From Ipomoea triloba (lineage: Eukaryota; Streptophyta; Magnoliopsida; Solanales; Convolvulaceae), in NCBI RefSeq assembly GCF_003576645.1, contig NC_044923.1:19729862-19793861 (forward strand): a stretch of 64,000 nt of DNA. Reading direction: 5' to 3'. Each line of letters starts with the position of its first letter. Within the stretch, counting starts at the first letter, position 1. A model generated the notes under the pieces. It ran no database searches, had not been told where the DNA came from, and saw nothing but the letters and a program-made list of their open reading frames with translations. A program made the translations under genes and the position numbers. Positions 11,884 through 21,848 of the stretch are shown in pieces.

Positions 11884-12660
11884 NNNNNNNNNNNNNNNNN
11901 NNNNNNNNNNNNNNNNNNNNNNNNNNNNNNNNNNNNNNNNNNNNNNNNNNNNNNNNNNNNNNNNNNNNNNNNNNNNNNNNNNNNNNNNNNNNNNNNNNNN
12001 NNNNNNNNNNNNNNNNNNNNNNNNNNNNNNNNNNNNNNNNNNNNNNNNNNNNNNNNNNNNNNNNNNNNNNNNNNNNNNNNNNNNNNNNNNNNNNNNNNNN
12101 NNNNNNNNNNNNNNNNNNNNNNNNNNNNNNNNNNNNNNNNNNNNNNNNNNNNNNNNNNNNNNNNNNNNNNNNNNNNNNNNNNNNNNNNNNNNNNNNNNNN
12201 NNNNNNNNNNNNNNNNNNNNNNNNNNNNNNNNNNNNNNNNNNNNNNNNNNNNNNNNNNNNNNNNNNNNNNNNNNNNNNNNNNNNNNNNNNNNNNNNNNNN
12301 NNNNNNNNNNNNNNNNNNNNNNNNNNNNNNNNNNNNNNNNNNNNNNNNNNNNNNNNNNNNNNNNNNNNNNNNNNNNNNNNNNNNNNNNNNNNNNNNNNNN
12401 NNNNNNNNNNNNNNNNNNNNNNNNNNNNNNNNNNNNNNNNNNNNNNNNNNNNNNNNNNNNNNNNNNNNNNNNNNNNNNNNNNNNNNNNNNNNNNNNNNNN
12501 NNNNNNNNNNNNNNNNNNNNNNNNNNNNNNNNNNNNNNNNNNNNNNNNNNNNNNNNNNNNNNNNNNNNNNNNNNNNNNNNNNNNNNNNNNNNNNNNNNNN
12601 NNNNNNNNNNNNNNNNNNNNNNNNNNNNNNNNNNNNNNNNNNNNNNNNNNNNNNNNNNNN
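11884..12660. other. Assembly gap (777 N)
   Basis: An unresolved sequence inside the hAT element, between the transposase start codon side and the right TIR. GC-rich palindromic subterminal repeats at its right edge probably caused the gap. Confidence 0.99.
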
Positions 12661-12853
12661 ACCCCCCCCGCCTAGCCCGCGGGCTAGGCGGTGGCGGGCT
12701 AAAAAGCCCGCCCTAAAACGGGCTCCTAAAATGTGAGCCCGCCCCGCCCTTTTGGCGGGGCGGGACGGGCTAGCCCGGCGGGTTAAGCCCGTATTGACAG
12801 CTCTACGTACAGTAGACCACCTCCCGTTTGTTTTTTTTTCTACTTCTCCGGTC

Positions 12854-12861
12854 TATAAAAG
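12854..12861 (+). promoter_or_regulatory. Candidate TATA box of a hairpin-containing transcript
   Basis: TATAAAAG in a GC-containing context, preceded by a pyrimidine-rich tract. It is followed about 30 bp later by a C/T-rich leader (CTCCTTCTCCTTCCC), resembling a plant RNA polymerase II core promoter. A 28-codon ORF (ATG at 12923) lies between it and the long hairpin at 13006-13240. The hAT element sits with its right end (12805) only ~48 bp upstream. Confidence 0.4.
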
Positions 12862-13005
12862 CATGGAGCCCCTTCAACAACTAAGTCTGCAACTCCTTCT
12901 CCTTCCCTTACCCTATTCTAACCATGACTTCTTCTTTTCCTCGTCAGACTCAATTACAAACATTTTCAATACTCTCCTTGCCCTTGTTGTCATATATATT
13001 TTCGT

Positions 13006-13240
13006 AATGTTTGTGATGGCATGTGCCCGTTCTCGATACATCAACATCACTGTCGTCTATATGCTTATATGGACGACGATGCTCATTGCTAAATCTGTAT
13101 TGGAAACGTCACACCCGTATACTACATTGGTATACATGTGCGACGTTTCCAATACAGATTTAGCAACGAGCACTGTTGTCTATATAAGCATAAAAACATC
13201 TATGCGGTATCGGGTACGGGCACATACCATCACAAATATT
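13006..13240 (+). ncRNA. Long imperfect hairpin, microRNA-precursor-like (or small foldback MITE)
   Basis: The left arm 13006-13122 pairs with the right arm 13130-13240 around a 7-nt loop (TACATTG). A perfect 25-bp stem runs TTGCTAAATCTGTATTGGAAACGTC on the left arm against its complement on the right. Further paired blocks include TTTGTGATGG, ATGTGCCCGT and TATGCTTATAT. Outside the arms the similarity ends. No TIR-type terminus or clear target duplication was found, which argues somewhat against a MITE. The upstream TATA box fits a young MIR gene or siRNA hairpin, but expression cannot be judged here. Confidence 0.4.
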
Positions 13241-13660
13241 GAATTTTTTATTATAACAATGCTAATGAGAACTATGAGTATGGATGTTATTTTTATTAAA
13301 ATAACAAAAAAAAAATAGTGATTGATGATTGTTCTAATATCATATTTATATTATTTAAGAGCCGTTTAACACCGGTCTACCACAGCAACAAATAACAATT
13401 AATAATTGCTATAATATTAAATTTATAGTTTATATGATATCAGAGCAATATATGTTTAACATGACTCTATTATAACAAAAAAAAATAGTGATTATTTATA
13501 TCAGAGCGATTAAATGTTTAGCATGTTCTTTACATATTTCTACGGTAATCACGGTAGCTTGAACTTAGATGATCACCACTCTAACGGTATTTAACCATGT
13601 AGCCTATTATAAACTCTATGAAGAGTTTCTCCATTTTCAACACATAATGAGGCTTACTGT

Positions 13661-14135
13661 GACACTCCGTATATTTCAAATATTATTCTAAATATAAATA
13701 TTTTTAGAAAGGAATTATTTTCTTAATATTAACTATTTTTCTAAACTTAATTATTTTACAATGGGCTTGGATTAATATATTATTATAACTTATTATTATT
13801 TTGCTACCCAAATATCCTAAGCCCAATATATATGTAGATTTTATACCATTATCGTTGAACCCAAATATATTAATCTTATAGCTAGTCTTGAACTCAACTA
13901 GCCTAGCCCAATTATTTAGCATTTTCTATAAATAACCTTAGCCCAATATATTATTTCTAACTACTAAATATAGCCTAGCCCAACCCAAAATTAAAACCTA
14001 GGATACTTATATAAATAGAGACTTTCCACTTTTGACAGCAAAAACCATAATTCCCTTTTATCTCTTCTCTCTCGGCCCTCCATTCTCTCATCTCTGTCTC
14101 TCGTCTCTCTCGACTACACGGCCCTATTTTAACAA

Positions 14136-14136
<1 letters not shown>
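13661..14136 (+). repeat. LTR-like fragment inside the tandem array
   Basis: It begins TGTGACACTCCGTATATTTC, a common 5' end of plant Ty3-type LTRs (TGTGACAC…). A TATAAATAG box lies at about 14011-14019, followed by a C/T-rich leader with ATGs, as in LTR R/U5 regions. The 3' end is not found; a (TA)n tract follows. Probably the 5' part of an LTR. Confidence 0.4.

Positions 14137-14201
<65 letters not shown>
14137..14201. repeat. (TA)n microsatellite
   Basis: About 32 TA dinucleotides followed by TGTA/TTAT-type simple repeats to ~14300. Confidence 0.98.
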
Positions 14202-14213
<12 letters not shown>

Positions 14214-14342
14214 GTTAGTATTATTAGTATTAGTGTTATTGTTATTATTTTATTATTATTATTATTAGTGTTAGTGTCATCATTATTATTTTTATTAGTA
14301 CTGTTAGTAGTAATTGTATTTTAAAAGTTTTAAATTACTTAT

Positions 14343-15496
14343 GAGAAAATATTTGATGCACTGTCGTTGTATAGGTGCTATACAACGGCGGTGAACCAAA
14401 ATGCGCCACCTCATTAAATTGTAAAGTCAATCTTAACCGAATCCTTTTATGCAAATTATAATAATCTTAATATAGTATAATAATAATTATTTTCTTTTAC
14501 TAAAAATAATTTTTATAATCAATTAAAACTAAATTATATTAATTAAATTTATTCTTCTCCACCTTGGATCTAGTTTACGGCAGCGGCGGCCTGAACTCCC
14601 ATGGAGACCATGTTCATCCCCATTGCATCTCGGTAGTGCACGAGCGAGAATCCCATATACCGATTCTTGCGACAATATCATGGCGCATTTGATGCTCTGG
14701 AGCTTGGCGATTTGTTAAAAGCAGCAAATAGAGTTCCAAAATTTTTTAGGCCCGGTAACTAGGTAAAGCATCAGTTCCAGGCCAATTTTGCGATACCAAA
14801 TCTAACAACGGGAAGGGAATTCTAGTCATGGAGTCTCTGAGAGCCATGCTAGTGGATGGTGGCCATAGGAACAAAAGTATTCTTTCCCGTCAAGTAAGAG
14901 AGGAGTCGCAATACCCACCGGAATCTTGCAATATCATCGCCCCAAAATTGACTTATAATCCAACTGGTCTTAGGATAAGGACTTGCTTCTTATCCTCTCC
15001 AACTGCAAGGCTTCCCTTGTTTGGAATACTAGAAAATAATAAAATCTTGCAGCACAATGAGCAAAAGAAGAGTGGCGTCAATGCGCCATACATCAATCGT
15101 TACCTATGCTTGATAGAAGAAAAACACTATGTAACAGCCTGAAAGATTGAAGCAAAGAAGAGAACAAAAACACTAACTACATTTATGGATCAAAAGCCAC
15201 GCTGCTTCTATCTCCTCTTGATGATGATGCTGTTGAGGTCCAAACCTAGCAACTAAAGTTCAGGCCGCCGTTGCCGTAAACTGGAAATAAATCCAATTAA
15301 TATAATTTAGTTTTAAATGATTATAAAAATTATTTTTAATAAAAGAAAATAATTATTATTATACTATATTAAGATTATTATAATTTGAATCAAAAGGTTC
15401 GGTCAAAGTTGACTTTACAATATAATGAGGTGGCCCGTTATAGTTCACCGCCGTTGTATAGTACATATACAACGACGGTGCATCAAATATTTTCTC
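14343..15496. mobile_element. Long-TIR DNA transposon, Mutator-like, with captured internal sequence
   Basis: Inverted repeats of ~240-255 bp run from GAGAAAATATTTGATGCAC at 14343 to about 14597 and from about 15257 to 15496. They share an AT-rich middle and an inner block …TTTACGGCA(g)CGGCGGCCTGAACT. The ~660-bp interior (14598-15256) has different, more GC-balanced composition, short ORFs (14828-15142, 104 aa) and no transposase motif. Long TIRs plus foreign-looking filler fit a Pack-MULE-like non-autonomous element. The 9-bp flanks (ATTACTTAT and TTATTATTT) are only similar, so the target duplication is not established. Confidence 0.65.
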
Positions 15497-15561
15497 TTAT
15501 TATTTTTTATTACATTAATAGATTTTTAAAATATAACATAATTTTAATATTTTAAATATTT

Positions 15562-15591
15562 AGTCCGTGCATCGCACGAATGACATACTAG
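15562..15591 (+). mobile_element. Helitron 3' terminus
   Basis: AGTCCGTGCATCGCACGAATGACATACTAG forms a short stem (CGTGC-ATC-GCACG) followed 8 nt later by CTAG with T as the next base. This is the hallmark of plant Helitron 3' ends. The same arrangement ends the element at 48757. No matching TC 5' end was located, so the extent of this Helitron is unknown. It probably includes part of 13661-15591. Confidence 0.7.
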
Positions 15592-17386
15592 TTACTCTAT
15601 AATAGCAAAAAAAAATGTGATTATTTATATCAGAGCGATTAAATGCTACCATTTTTTTACATATTTTTACGATCATCATAGTAGCTTGAACTTAAATGAT
15701 CACCACTCTAACGGTATTTAACCATGTAGACCATTATAAACTCTTGGAAGAGTTTCTCCATCTTCAATACATAATGAGACTTACCTATTTCTTCCTACGA
15801 GTGTGGATTTTTAAAGATCTTGATACAACATTTTCTATCAGAGCATTATATGTTTAACATTACTCTATCATAACAAAAAAAAATAGTGATTATTTATATC
15901 AGAGCAATTAAATGTTTAGCATTTTTCTTTACATATTTTTACGGTTATCACGATAGCTTGAACTTAAATGATCACCGCTCTGATGGTATTTAACCATTAG
16001 CCCATTATAAACTCTTTGAAGAGTTTGTCCATCTTCAACACAGAGGCATACCTAACTCTTCCTAAGAGTATTGATTTTTAAAGATCTTGATGCAACATTT
16101 TCTATCAGAGCAATATATGTTTAACATTACTCTATCATAACAAAATAATAGTGATTATTTATATCAGAGTGTTTAGCATTTTCTTTACATATTTCTATAG
16201 TCATCCCGATAGTTTGAACTTAAATGATCAACAATTTGACGGTATTTAACCATGTAGCCCATTATAAACTCTTGGAAGAGTTTCTCCATCTTCAACACAT
16301 AATGAGGCTTAGCTACTTCTTCCAAAGAGTATGAATTTCTAAAAATCTTGATGCAACATTCTCTATCAAACCAATATATGTTTAACATTACTCTATCATA
16401 ATAAAAAAAAATAGTGATTGTTTATATCTACCAAAGCTCCATCAACAAACTGGGTTCTTCGCCTTCTTAGCGATCTGGTATGTTTCTCCACCAACAAACT
16501 CTCTTCTTTGATTTTTTTCTCAAATTTGACAGATATGAAAATGCATAGTTTTTTCGACTGTGGGGACGAAAACCCACAGTATGAGAATTTCTCCTCACTA
16601 GTTTTCGTATCGGAAACCAAAGGCTCTAGTTTTCGATGCGGAAACTAGAAAGCGAAACTGGTTCCGCACCGGTTTTGGAAATCAGAACTGGTAATAATTT
16701 ACAAATGCATATGTTTGTGATGTTAGGCTATCTATGCTACTGGATGTGAATATTTAAAATGTCTTATTGGTATACTATCATAGTTTGTCTCAAATTGTTT
16801 GTGATTATGTGCTAGTTTTGTTAGATTTGTTGTCATATTATTTTATTTTATTTGTTTTTATAGATGGATAGAAATCATGTGTGTGTAACTGTTATGGGTG
16901 CAGCAAGTGTTATATTAGCTATTAGAGTTCTTCTATTGCAACGACTTAGAAATAGGAACCAAATAGAACATGACATTGTCAATAGAGACTATAAACGGGA
17001 GAGTTACACAAATAGTATCTTGTGTGAGGGTGATAACAAATGTATTAGCATTATTAAAATGCGACCAATTTCTTTTTATAAATTGTGTGACCTTCTTGCT
17101 ACTAAGAACTTATTACGCACAACTAGAGCTGTAACTGTTAAAGGAACAAGTACTAATATTTTTACATATAATAGGTCACAATGTATGCTTTCGAGTAGTT
17201 GGGTCAAGATATTATATGTCAATTGAGACAGTTCGCTGTTTCTTTAGAAGTGTTTTGAGAGCCATTTTATCTTTGTATAAGAACCTCATTGTATTACTAG
17301 ACGGTGAAGTAACTCTTCATAAAGTCATTAGCAATCCGCGATTTTATCCATATTTCAAAGATTGTCTAGGAGTAATAGATGGAACC

Positions 17387-20300
17387 CAGGGCCGGCGCAC
17401 AGGGCCCCCAAAAATTGGGGTCCCCATATTAAAAAAAAAATTAGAATATATACGATATTGTTGATGAGTGGATTCAGCGCAAGCCTAATTTGAGTAATTT
17501 TGAAATTCGGACCTCATTCTTTATTACCCTAACCGACGCAACCCTCCTCAACGCACCGCAATTCCGTCGGCAAGCCGCAAGCCTAGTTGGTGATTTGGTG
17601 TTTTTGCCATCAATATAAGTGATCAAATTGGGGAATTGCACTACTAACGTAAAGCACTACTACATTACACTACAGGTTCTGGATTTCTGGTTCAACTTTC
17701 ATAATTATTCCTTTATCATTATTAATTATTATATGTCATTCTGTGTTTGAAGTTTGATTAGTATCAAAAGTTTTGTACTTGATATTAATTTTTGGTTGAT
17801 TATTTGATTTTAATCAAGAATTAAATTCTTGATTAATTATTTGTTAATAGAGTTTCTAAATAATTTTTTTTCTTTAGGGTTTTATAAATATGTCTTCTAG
17901 AAAATATTCATCTGGGTTTGAGAAGCGTAAAAAGAAAAGAAGAATTGAGCAACTAACTCAATCTCAAAAGAGAGCTCTTGAAAAATTTATTACAAAAAAA
18001 AAAGTTCAAATAAATGAGCAAAAAGATGATGCCAAGGAAAAATTGTTAGATGCTAATCTTCATATAGAAGATCAAGATGATTGTGAGATTGGAAAAACTT
18101 TAAATGAAAGTGTGCACAACGATGATATGTATCATTGTGACAATGAAAATAATAAGAATGTTGATAGTTGTTTAGATGATGTTGGTCGCAGTGATAAACC
18201 AAATAATTCGCTTTTATTTGACATATATGATCCAAGAAATTGGGATGACCTTGGTTCTAAATTAATAGATATTCTTGTGAAAGATGGTCCTAAAAGAGAT
18301 TTATCAATAAATAAAGGTCCCAAAGATAAATTCTCTAGAAGATTTTCATCAGCATTTTACACAAGATATTTGCCAAATGGAGATAAATGCGATCGAGATT
18401 GACTTGTATATTCAAAAGAACTTGACAAGGTGTTTTGTTTTTGTTGTAAGATTTAAAAAAAAAAAAAAGTATTGAAAAAGGTGTTTTGGTCAATGAAGGT
18501 TTTAGGGACTGGACACATCTTGGTGTTAGACTTAAAGAGCATGAAACAAGTGTAGATCATATGACTAATATGACAACTTGGATAGAGTTGCGTCTTAGAT
18601 TACAAAAAAATGAGACAATTGATAAAGTGGCTCAAGAACAACTTTTGAAAGAAAAAGAATATTGGAGAAAAGTACTTTTTAGGATTATTGCAGTTGTGAA
18701 GTATCTTTCTAAAAATAACTTGGCATTTCGTGGAACAAGTGAGAAGTTGTATGAGAATAACAATGGAAATTTTTTGGGTCTAATTGAAATGTTGGCTGAG
18801 TTTGATCCTATCATTCAAGAGCATGTTTTACGTGCTAGAAATCATGATATTCATTATCATTATCTTGGTCATAGGATTCAAAATGAATTCATACTTATGC
18901 TTGCTACTGCAGTTAAAACAAAGGTCATAAAAAAATCAAAGAAGCAAAATATTTTTCAGTGATATTAGATTGTACTCCTGATGTCAGTCACCAAGAACAA
19001 ATGTCTTTGATTTTAAGATGTGTGGATATATCAACATATCCAATTAAAATAGAAGAGTTCTTCTTGGAATTCTTGGTTGTGAATGACACTACTAGCCAAT
19101 GTCTTTTTGAAGTATTACAAAATGTGTTGATATCACTTGATCTTGATATAGATAATGTAAGGGGACAAAGTTATGACAATGGGTCAAATATGAGAGGGAG
19201 ACATCAAGGTGTACAAAAAAGACTCTTGGATATAAATTGTAGAGCATTTTATACTCCTTGTGGTAGTCATAGTCTTAACTTGACTTTGTGTGATGTTGCA
19301 AATAGTTGTGGCAAAGCAAGAGATTTCTTTGGAGTAGTGCAACGTATTTACACAATATTTGCTAATTCCACAAAGAGGTGGCATATCTTGAAAAGTAATG
19401 TAACAAATCTAACTCTTAAGCCATTGTCATCTACTCGATGGGAAAGTCGTGTGGAAAGTGTTAAAGCAATTAGATATAAAGTCAGTGATATTCAAGAAGC
19501 CCTACTTCAAGTGGCAGATACAGACAGTGATTCTAAAATTCAAAGTGAGGCAAGATCTTTAGCTACAAATGAGCTTGGTAACTTTGAATTTTTGCTAGCC
19601 ACAATCATTTGGTTTGAAATCTTATATGCAGTTAATTTACTTAGCAAGCAATTACAAACAAATGATATGCTTCTTGATGTTGCTATTAATCAAATTAAAT
19701 GGTTAGTTTCTTTCTTCAAGAGTTATAGAGAAAATGGTTTTTCTAGTGCCATGGATATTGCAAAGGAAATTGCCACTGAATTAGAAATTGAGTCAGTGTT
19801 TTCTCAAAAGCGAAAAATTCGTAGAAAAAAAGACAATTTGATGAGAGTGCCGATGACACTTCACTATCACTAGAAAAATCTTTTAGGGTTCATTACTTTT
19901 TATACATTGTAGATCAAGCTATAATTTCATTGACCCAGAGGTTTGAGCAATATGAAGTATATGAAGGAACTTTTGGTTTTTTGTTTAGTTCTCACAAGTT
20001 ACAAGCAATGACTGATATGGATTTGAAATCTTGTTGCATTTGTTTAGAAGCAGCTCTTAAGAGCGATAAACAAGGTGATATTGATGGAAATGAATTGTAT
20101 ATTGAGTTAAAATTGCTTAGAGGGATTTTATCGGAAGAAAATATAGGAGCAGTGAGTATATTGAATTCATTGAAACAGATGAGATGTTTTCTAAATGCTA
20201 CTATTGCATATCGAATATTATTGACAATCCCAATTACTGTTGCCTCTACATAAAGGAGTTTTTCAAAGTTAAAATTGTTGAAATCTTACTTACGATCAAG

Positions 20301-20615
20301 TATGTTGCAAGAGAGACTCAATGGATTAGCTTTAATCTCTGTTGAAAATGAGATTTTGGAAGAAGTTGATATCAAATGTTTGGTGGATGATTTTGCGTCT
20401 AAATTTGCACGTCGTATGCCACTTTTTAAATGAAATTTTAGATGTATTTTTTTTATATAATATTTATATTCTAAATTTTTTACACAATTTTTTGAACAAC
20501 TTTTTTTTTTTTTGTTAAATTGAACAACTATTATTTATATATAGAAAATACTTGAGAAAAGGGGGCCCAAATTAATATATTGCACAGGACTCCAATTTTT
20601 ATTGGGACGGCCCTA
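17387..20615 (+). mobile_element. hAT transposon (zf-TTF/DUF4371 type) inserted in the PIF transposase gene
   Basis: The ends are CAGGGCCGGCGCACAGGGCC (17387) and, inward from 20615, TAGGGCCGTCCCAATAAAAA. They share (C/T)AGGGCCG and a subterminal AAAATTGG(G/A)GTCC. A perfect 8-bp target duplication, ATGGAACC, flanks it (17379-17386 and 20616-20623). Excising the element and one ATGGAACC copy restores the PIF reading frame exactly at GVIDGT|HIRAS. Confidence 0.95.
17890..20433 (+). pseudogene. hAT transposase, ZMYM1-like (TTF zinc finger, DUF4371, hAT dimerisation), decayed
   Basis: The start MSSRKYSSGFEKRKKKRR… is a basic N-terminus. The TTF-type finger (DKVFCFCCK) at about 18420-18455 follows a TGA at 18401-18403 that probably replaces a Trp codon. 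A homopolymer (A14 near 18455) adds a frameshift. DUF4371 follows from 18486 (VNEGFRDWTHLGVRLKEHE), then the core with [18 protein letters not shown] and [13 protein letters not shown] frameshift near 19840 separates it from the C-terminal region (GTFGFLFSSHKL, IPITVAST, LKSYLRSSMLQERLNGLALISVE). It ends MPLFK-stop at 20433. Family assignment rests on these motifs; the copy is non-functional. Confidence 0.88.
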
Positions 20616-20690
20616 ATGGAACCCATATTCGTGCATCCGTGCCACTTAATATGCAAGGAAGCTTTCGGGGACGTAAAGGTGGAACAACAC

Positions 20691-20920
20691 TGTGAGCATA
20701 AATATAATATGTGCAGTCCAACTATCAGCTTAGGCTTTTAGTTGAGATGGAGCACATACTTTAATTTGGTATCAGAGCCACCCAAAAGATCATGGGTTCG
20801 AATCTCCGCGTCACCCTCAAAAAGAAGAGACTTCCACTTCCACGTGTTGCGCTCGGAAATCCACCGCATACTTATACACATAAATATAATATGTGCAGTC
20901 CAACTATCAGCTTAGGCTTA
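20691..20920 (+). mobile_element. TRIM-like miniature LTR element
   Basis: A 41-bp direct repeat (CATAAATATAATATGTGCAG…CTTAGGCTT) occurs at 20697-20737 and 20879-20919. Between the copies lies TGGTATCAGAGCCA (20767-20780), a 14-nt match to the complement of the initiator tRNA-Met 3' end, as in a primer binding site. The total size (~230 bp) fits a terminal-repeat retrotransposon in miniature with the second repeat shortened. It interrupts the PIF transposase sequence, which continues on both sides. Confidence 0.6.
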
Positions 20921-20930
20921 TCACTTTTAA

Positions 20931-21110
20931 TTTGTGATTTTGTTATGGGCTAGCTGGGTGGGAAGGTAGTGCACACGATTCTCGAGTCTTGAACGATGCA
21001 CTCACACGTCCAAATAGATATTTGTGATTTTGTTATGGGCTAGCTGGGTGGGAAGGTAGTGCACACGATTCTCGAGTCTTGAACGATGCACTCACACGTC
21101 CAAATAGATA
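20931..21110 (+). repeat. Perfect 90-bp tandem duplication in the PIF transposase remnant
   Basis: TTTGTGATTTTGTTATGGGC…CCAAATAGATA is repeated head to tail without a mismatch (20931-21020 and 21021-21110). The unit is 30 codons, so frame is kept. It covers the [20 protein letters not shown] region. The identity of the copies indicates a recent event or an assembly duplication. Confidence 0.97.
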
Positions 21111-21121
21111 TAAAATTCCAG

Positions 21122-21624
21122 AAGGTATAACACGGTTCTCGTGAGGTTGTGCAGTTACGCACCTTAAGCATTCAAAGGGCGCACCTTAAACTTAGAACAC
21201 AAACCACACACCTAAAGTTTAAAATGGTGCACCTTCAGTTGAGTACACAAACTGCTCATCTTAAATATACAAACAAAGCACTTTAAGTACATAGACCATG
21301 CACCTTAAACTAAAAACACAAATCACACACTTAAAGTTTTTAAATGGTGCACATTCAGTACACAAACTACGCACGTTAAACACACAAACAAAGAACTTTA
21401 AGAACACAAACCACACACCTTAAGTTTCAACATTGGCGCACATTAAGCATACAAATCACGCACATTAAGAAGGAAAATAGCGCACCAATCACGCACATTA
21501 AAAAGGAAAATAGCGCACCTTAAGGAAGAAAAGTCACACACCTAAAGCTTTAGTTTAACACACATAGTTTCAACACTGACGCACCTTAAGCACAAACCAC
21601 AGAAGGAAAACTAGTCACCTTAAT

Positions 21625-21670
<46 letters not shown>
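21122..21670 (+). mobile_element. CACCTTAAG-array element flanked by (TA)n, copy 1
   Basis: After GGTTCTCGTGAGGTTGTGCAGTTACG-type sequence, the motif GCACCTTAAG (and variants such as CACACCTAAAG) recurs irregularly about every 20-25 bp, alternating with ACACAAACCAC. This continues to about 21625. A (TA)n tract follows (21627-21667). The same family occurs at 63220-63690. No ORF is present. It resembles small elements that target TA microsatellites (as described for rice Micron), but assignment is tentative. Confidence 0.6.
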
Positions 21671-21848
21671 TGGAAACACCAAAAAATCAATCACACTCTC
21701 TTAAAATCCATATTCTCTAGAATCAAGAATTATACGCAACAAGAGACAACTAGTGTAGCAGTGTAGTTGTCCCCTACATGATCTCATCGTCGTCGAGGAA
21801 GAAAAAGTCAGACAACACAGCAGGAGTCGCTAATCCAAACGGACAGCC

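Larger units (their letters stand above)
8950..12805 (-). mobile_element. hAT DNA transposon with 8-bp TSD, nearly complete
   Basis: Terminal inverted repeats are TAGAGTTGTCAATGCGGGCT (8950) and, reading inward from 12805, TAGAGCTGTCAATACGGGCT. Both ends carry GC-rich subterminal palindromes (GGCGGGCTAAAAAGCCCGCC). The flanks are a perfect 8-bp duplication, CGTACAGT at 8942-8949 and 12806-12813, as expected for hAT. The 777-bp N gap (11884-12660) lies between the transposase start and the right TIR. The high TIR similarity and intact introns suggest a fairly recent insertion. Removing the element restores a continuous sequence 8941|12814 about 40 bp upstream of a TATA box. Confidence 0.95.
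13446..16425 (+). repeat. Tandem array of a ~262-bp unit, interrupted by a 1.9-kb insertion
   Basis: A unit starting near ATATGTTTAACATTACTCTATCATAAC recurs at about 13446, 15592, 15849, 16115 and 16376 (last copy partial). Each contains TATCAGAGC(G/A)ATTAAATG, AGCTTGAACTTAAATGATCACC and a TCCATCTTCAACACATAATGAG block. Copies differ by substitutions and small indels. The first and second copies are separated by the composite insertion 13661-15591. No ORF is present and the family was not recognised. Confidence 0.85.
16864..21125 (+). pseudogene. PIF/Harbinger transposase gene, split by two insertions
   Basis: Segment one (16864-17386) gives MDRNHVCVTV… and then, after a frameshift near 17150, FLHIIGHNVCFRVVGS, RCFFRSVLRAI and CLGVIDGT, typical of HARBI1-like nucleases. 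The catalytic-domain sequence resumes at 20616 after the hAT insertion with HIRASVPLNMQGSFRGRKGG, and stops at the TRIM-like element (20691). It resumes again from ~20925 with [20 protein letters not shown], containing the conserved HDSRVL Asp. A 90-bp in-frame tandem duplication (20931-21110) and loss of the C-terminus after IPEG complete the decay. A Harbinger TIR was not found. It could be an autonomous element remnant or an old domesticated copy. Confidence 0.85.

Noticed and set aside
11683..12736. Long open frames across the N run
   Set aside because: They consist of unknown residues from the gap and have no sequence support.
12752..13318. 188-codon ORF over the hairpin region
   Set aside because: It starts inside the hAT terminus and runs through both hairpin arms; composition and lack of any domain argue for chance.
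14828..15142. 104-codon ORF as an independent gene
   Set aside because: It lies wholly inside the filler of a long-TIR element, has no recognisable domain and no promoter context.
21122..21670. CRISPR-like array because of the regular CACCTTAAG repeats
   Set aside because: Repeats are short, diverged and irregularly spaced, spacers are not unique, and the DNA is plant nuclear.
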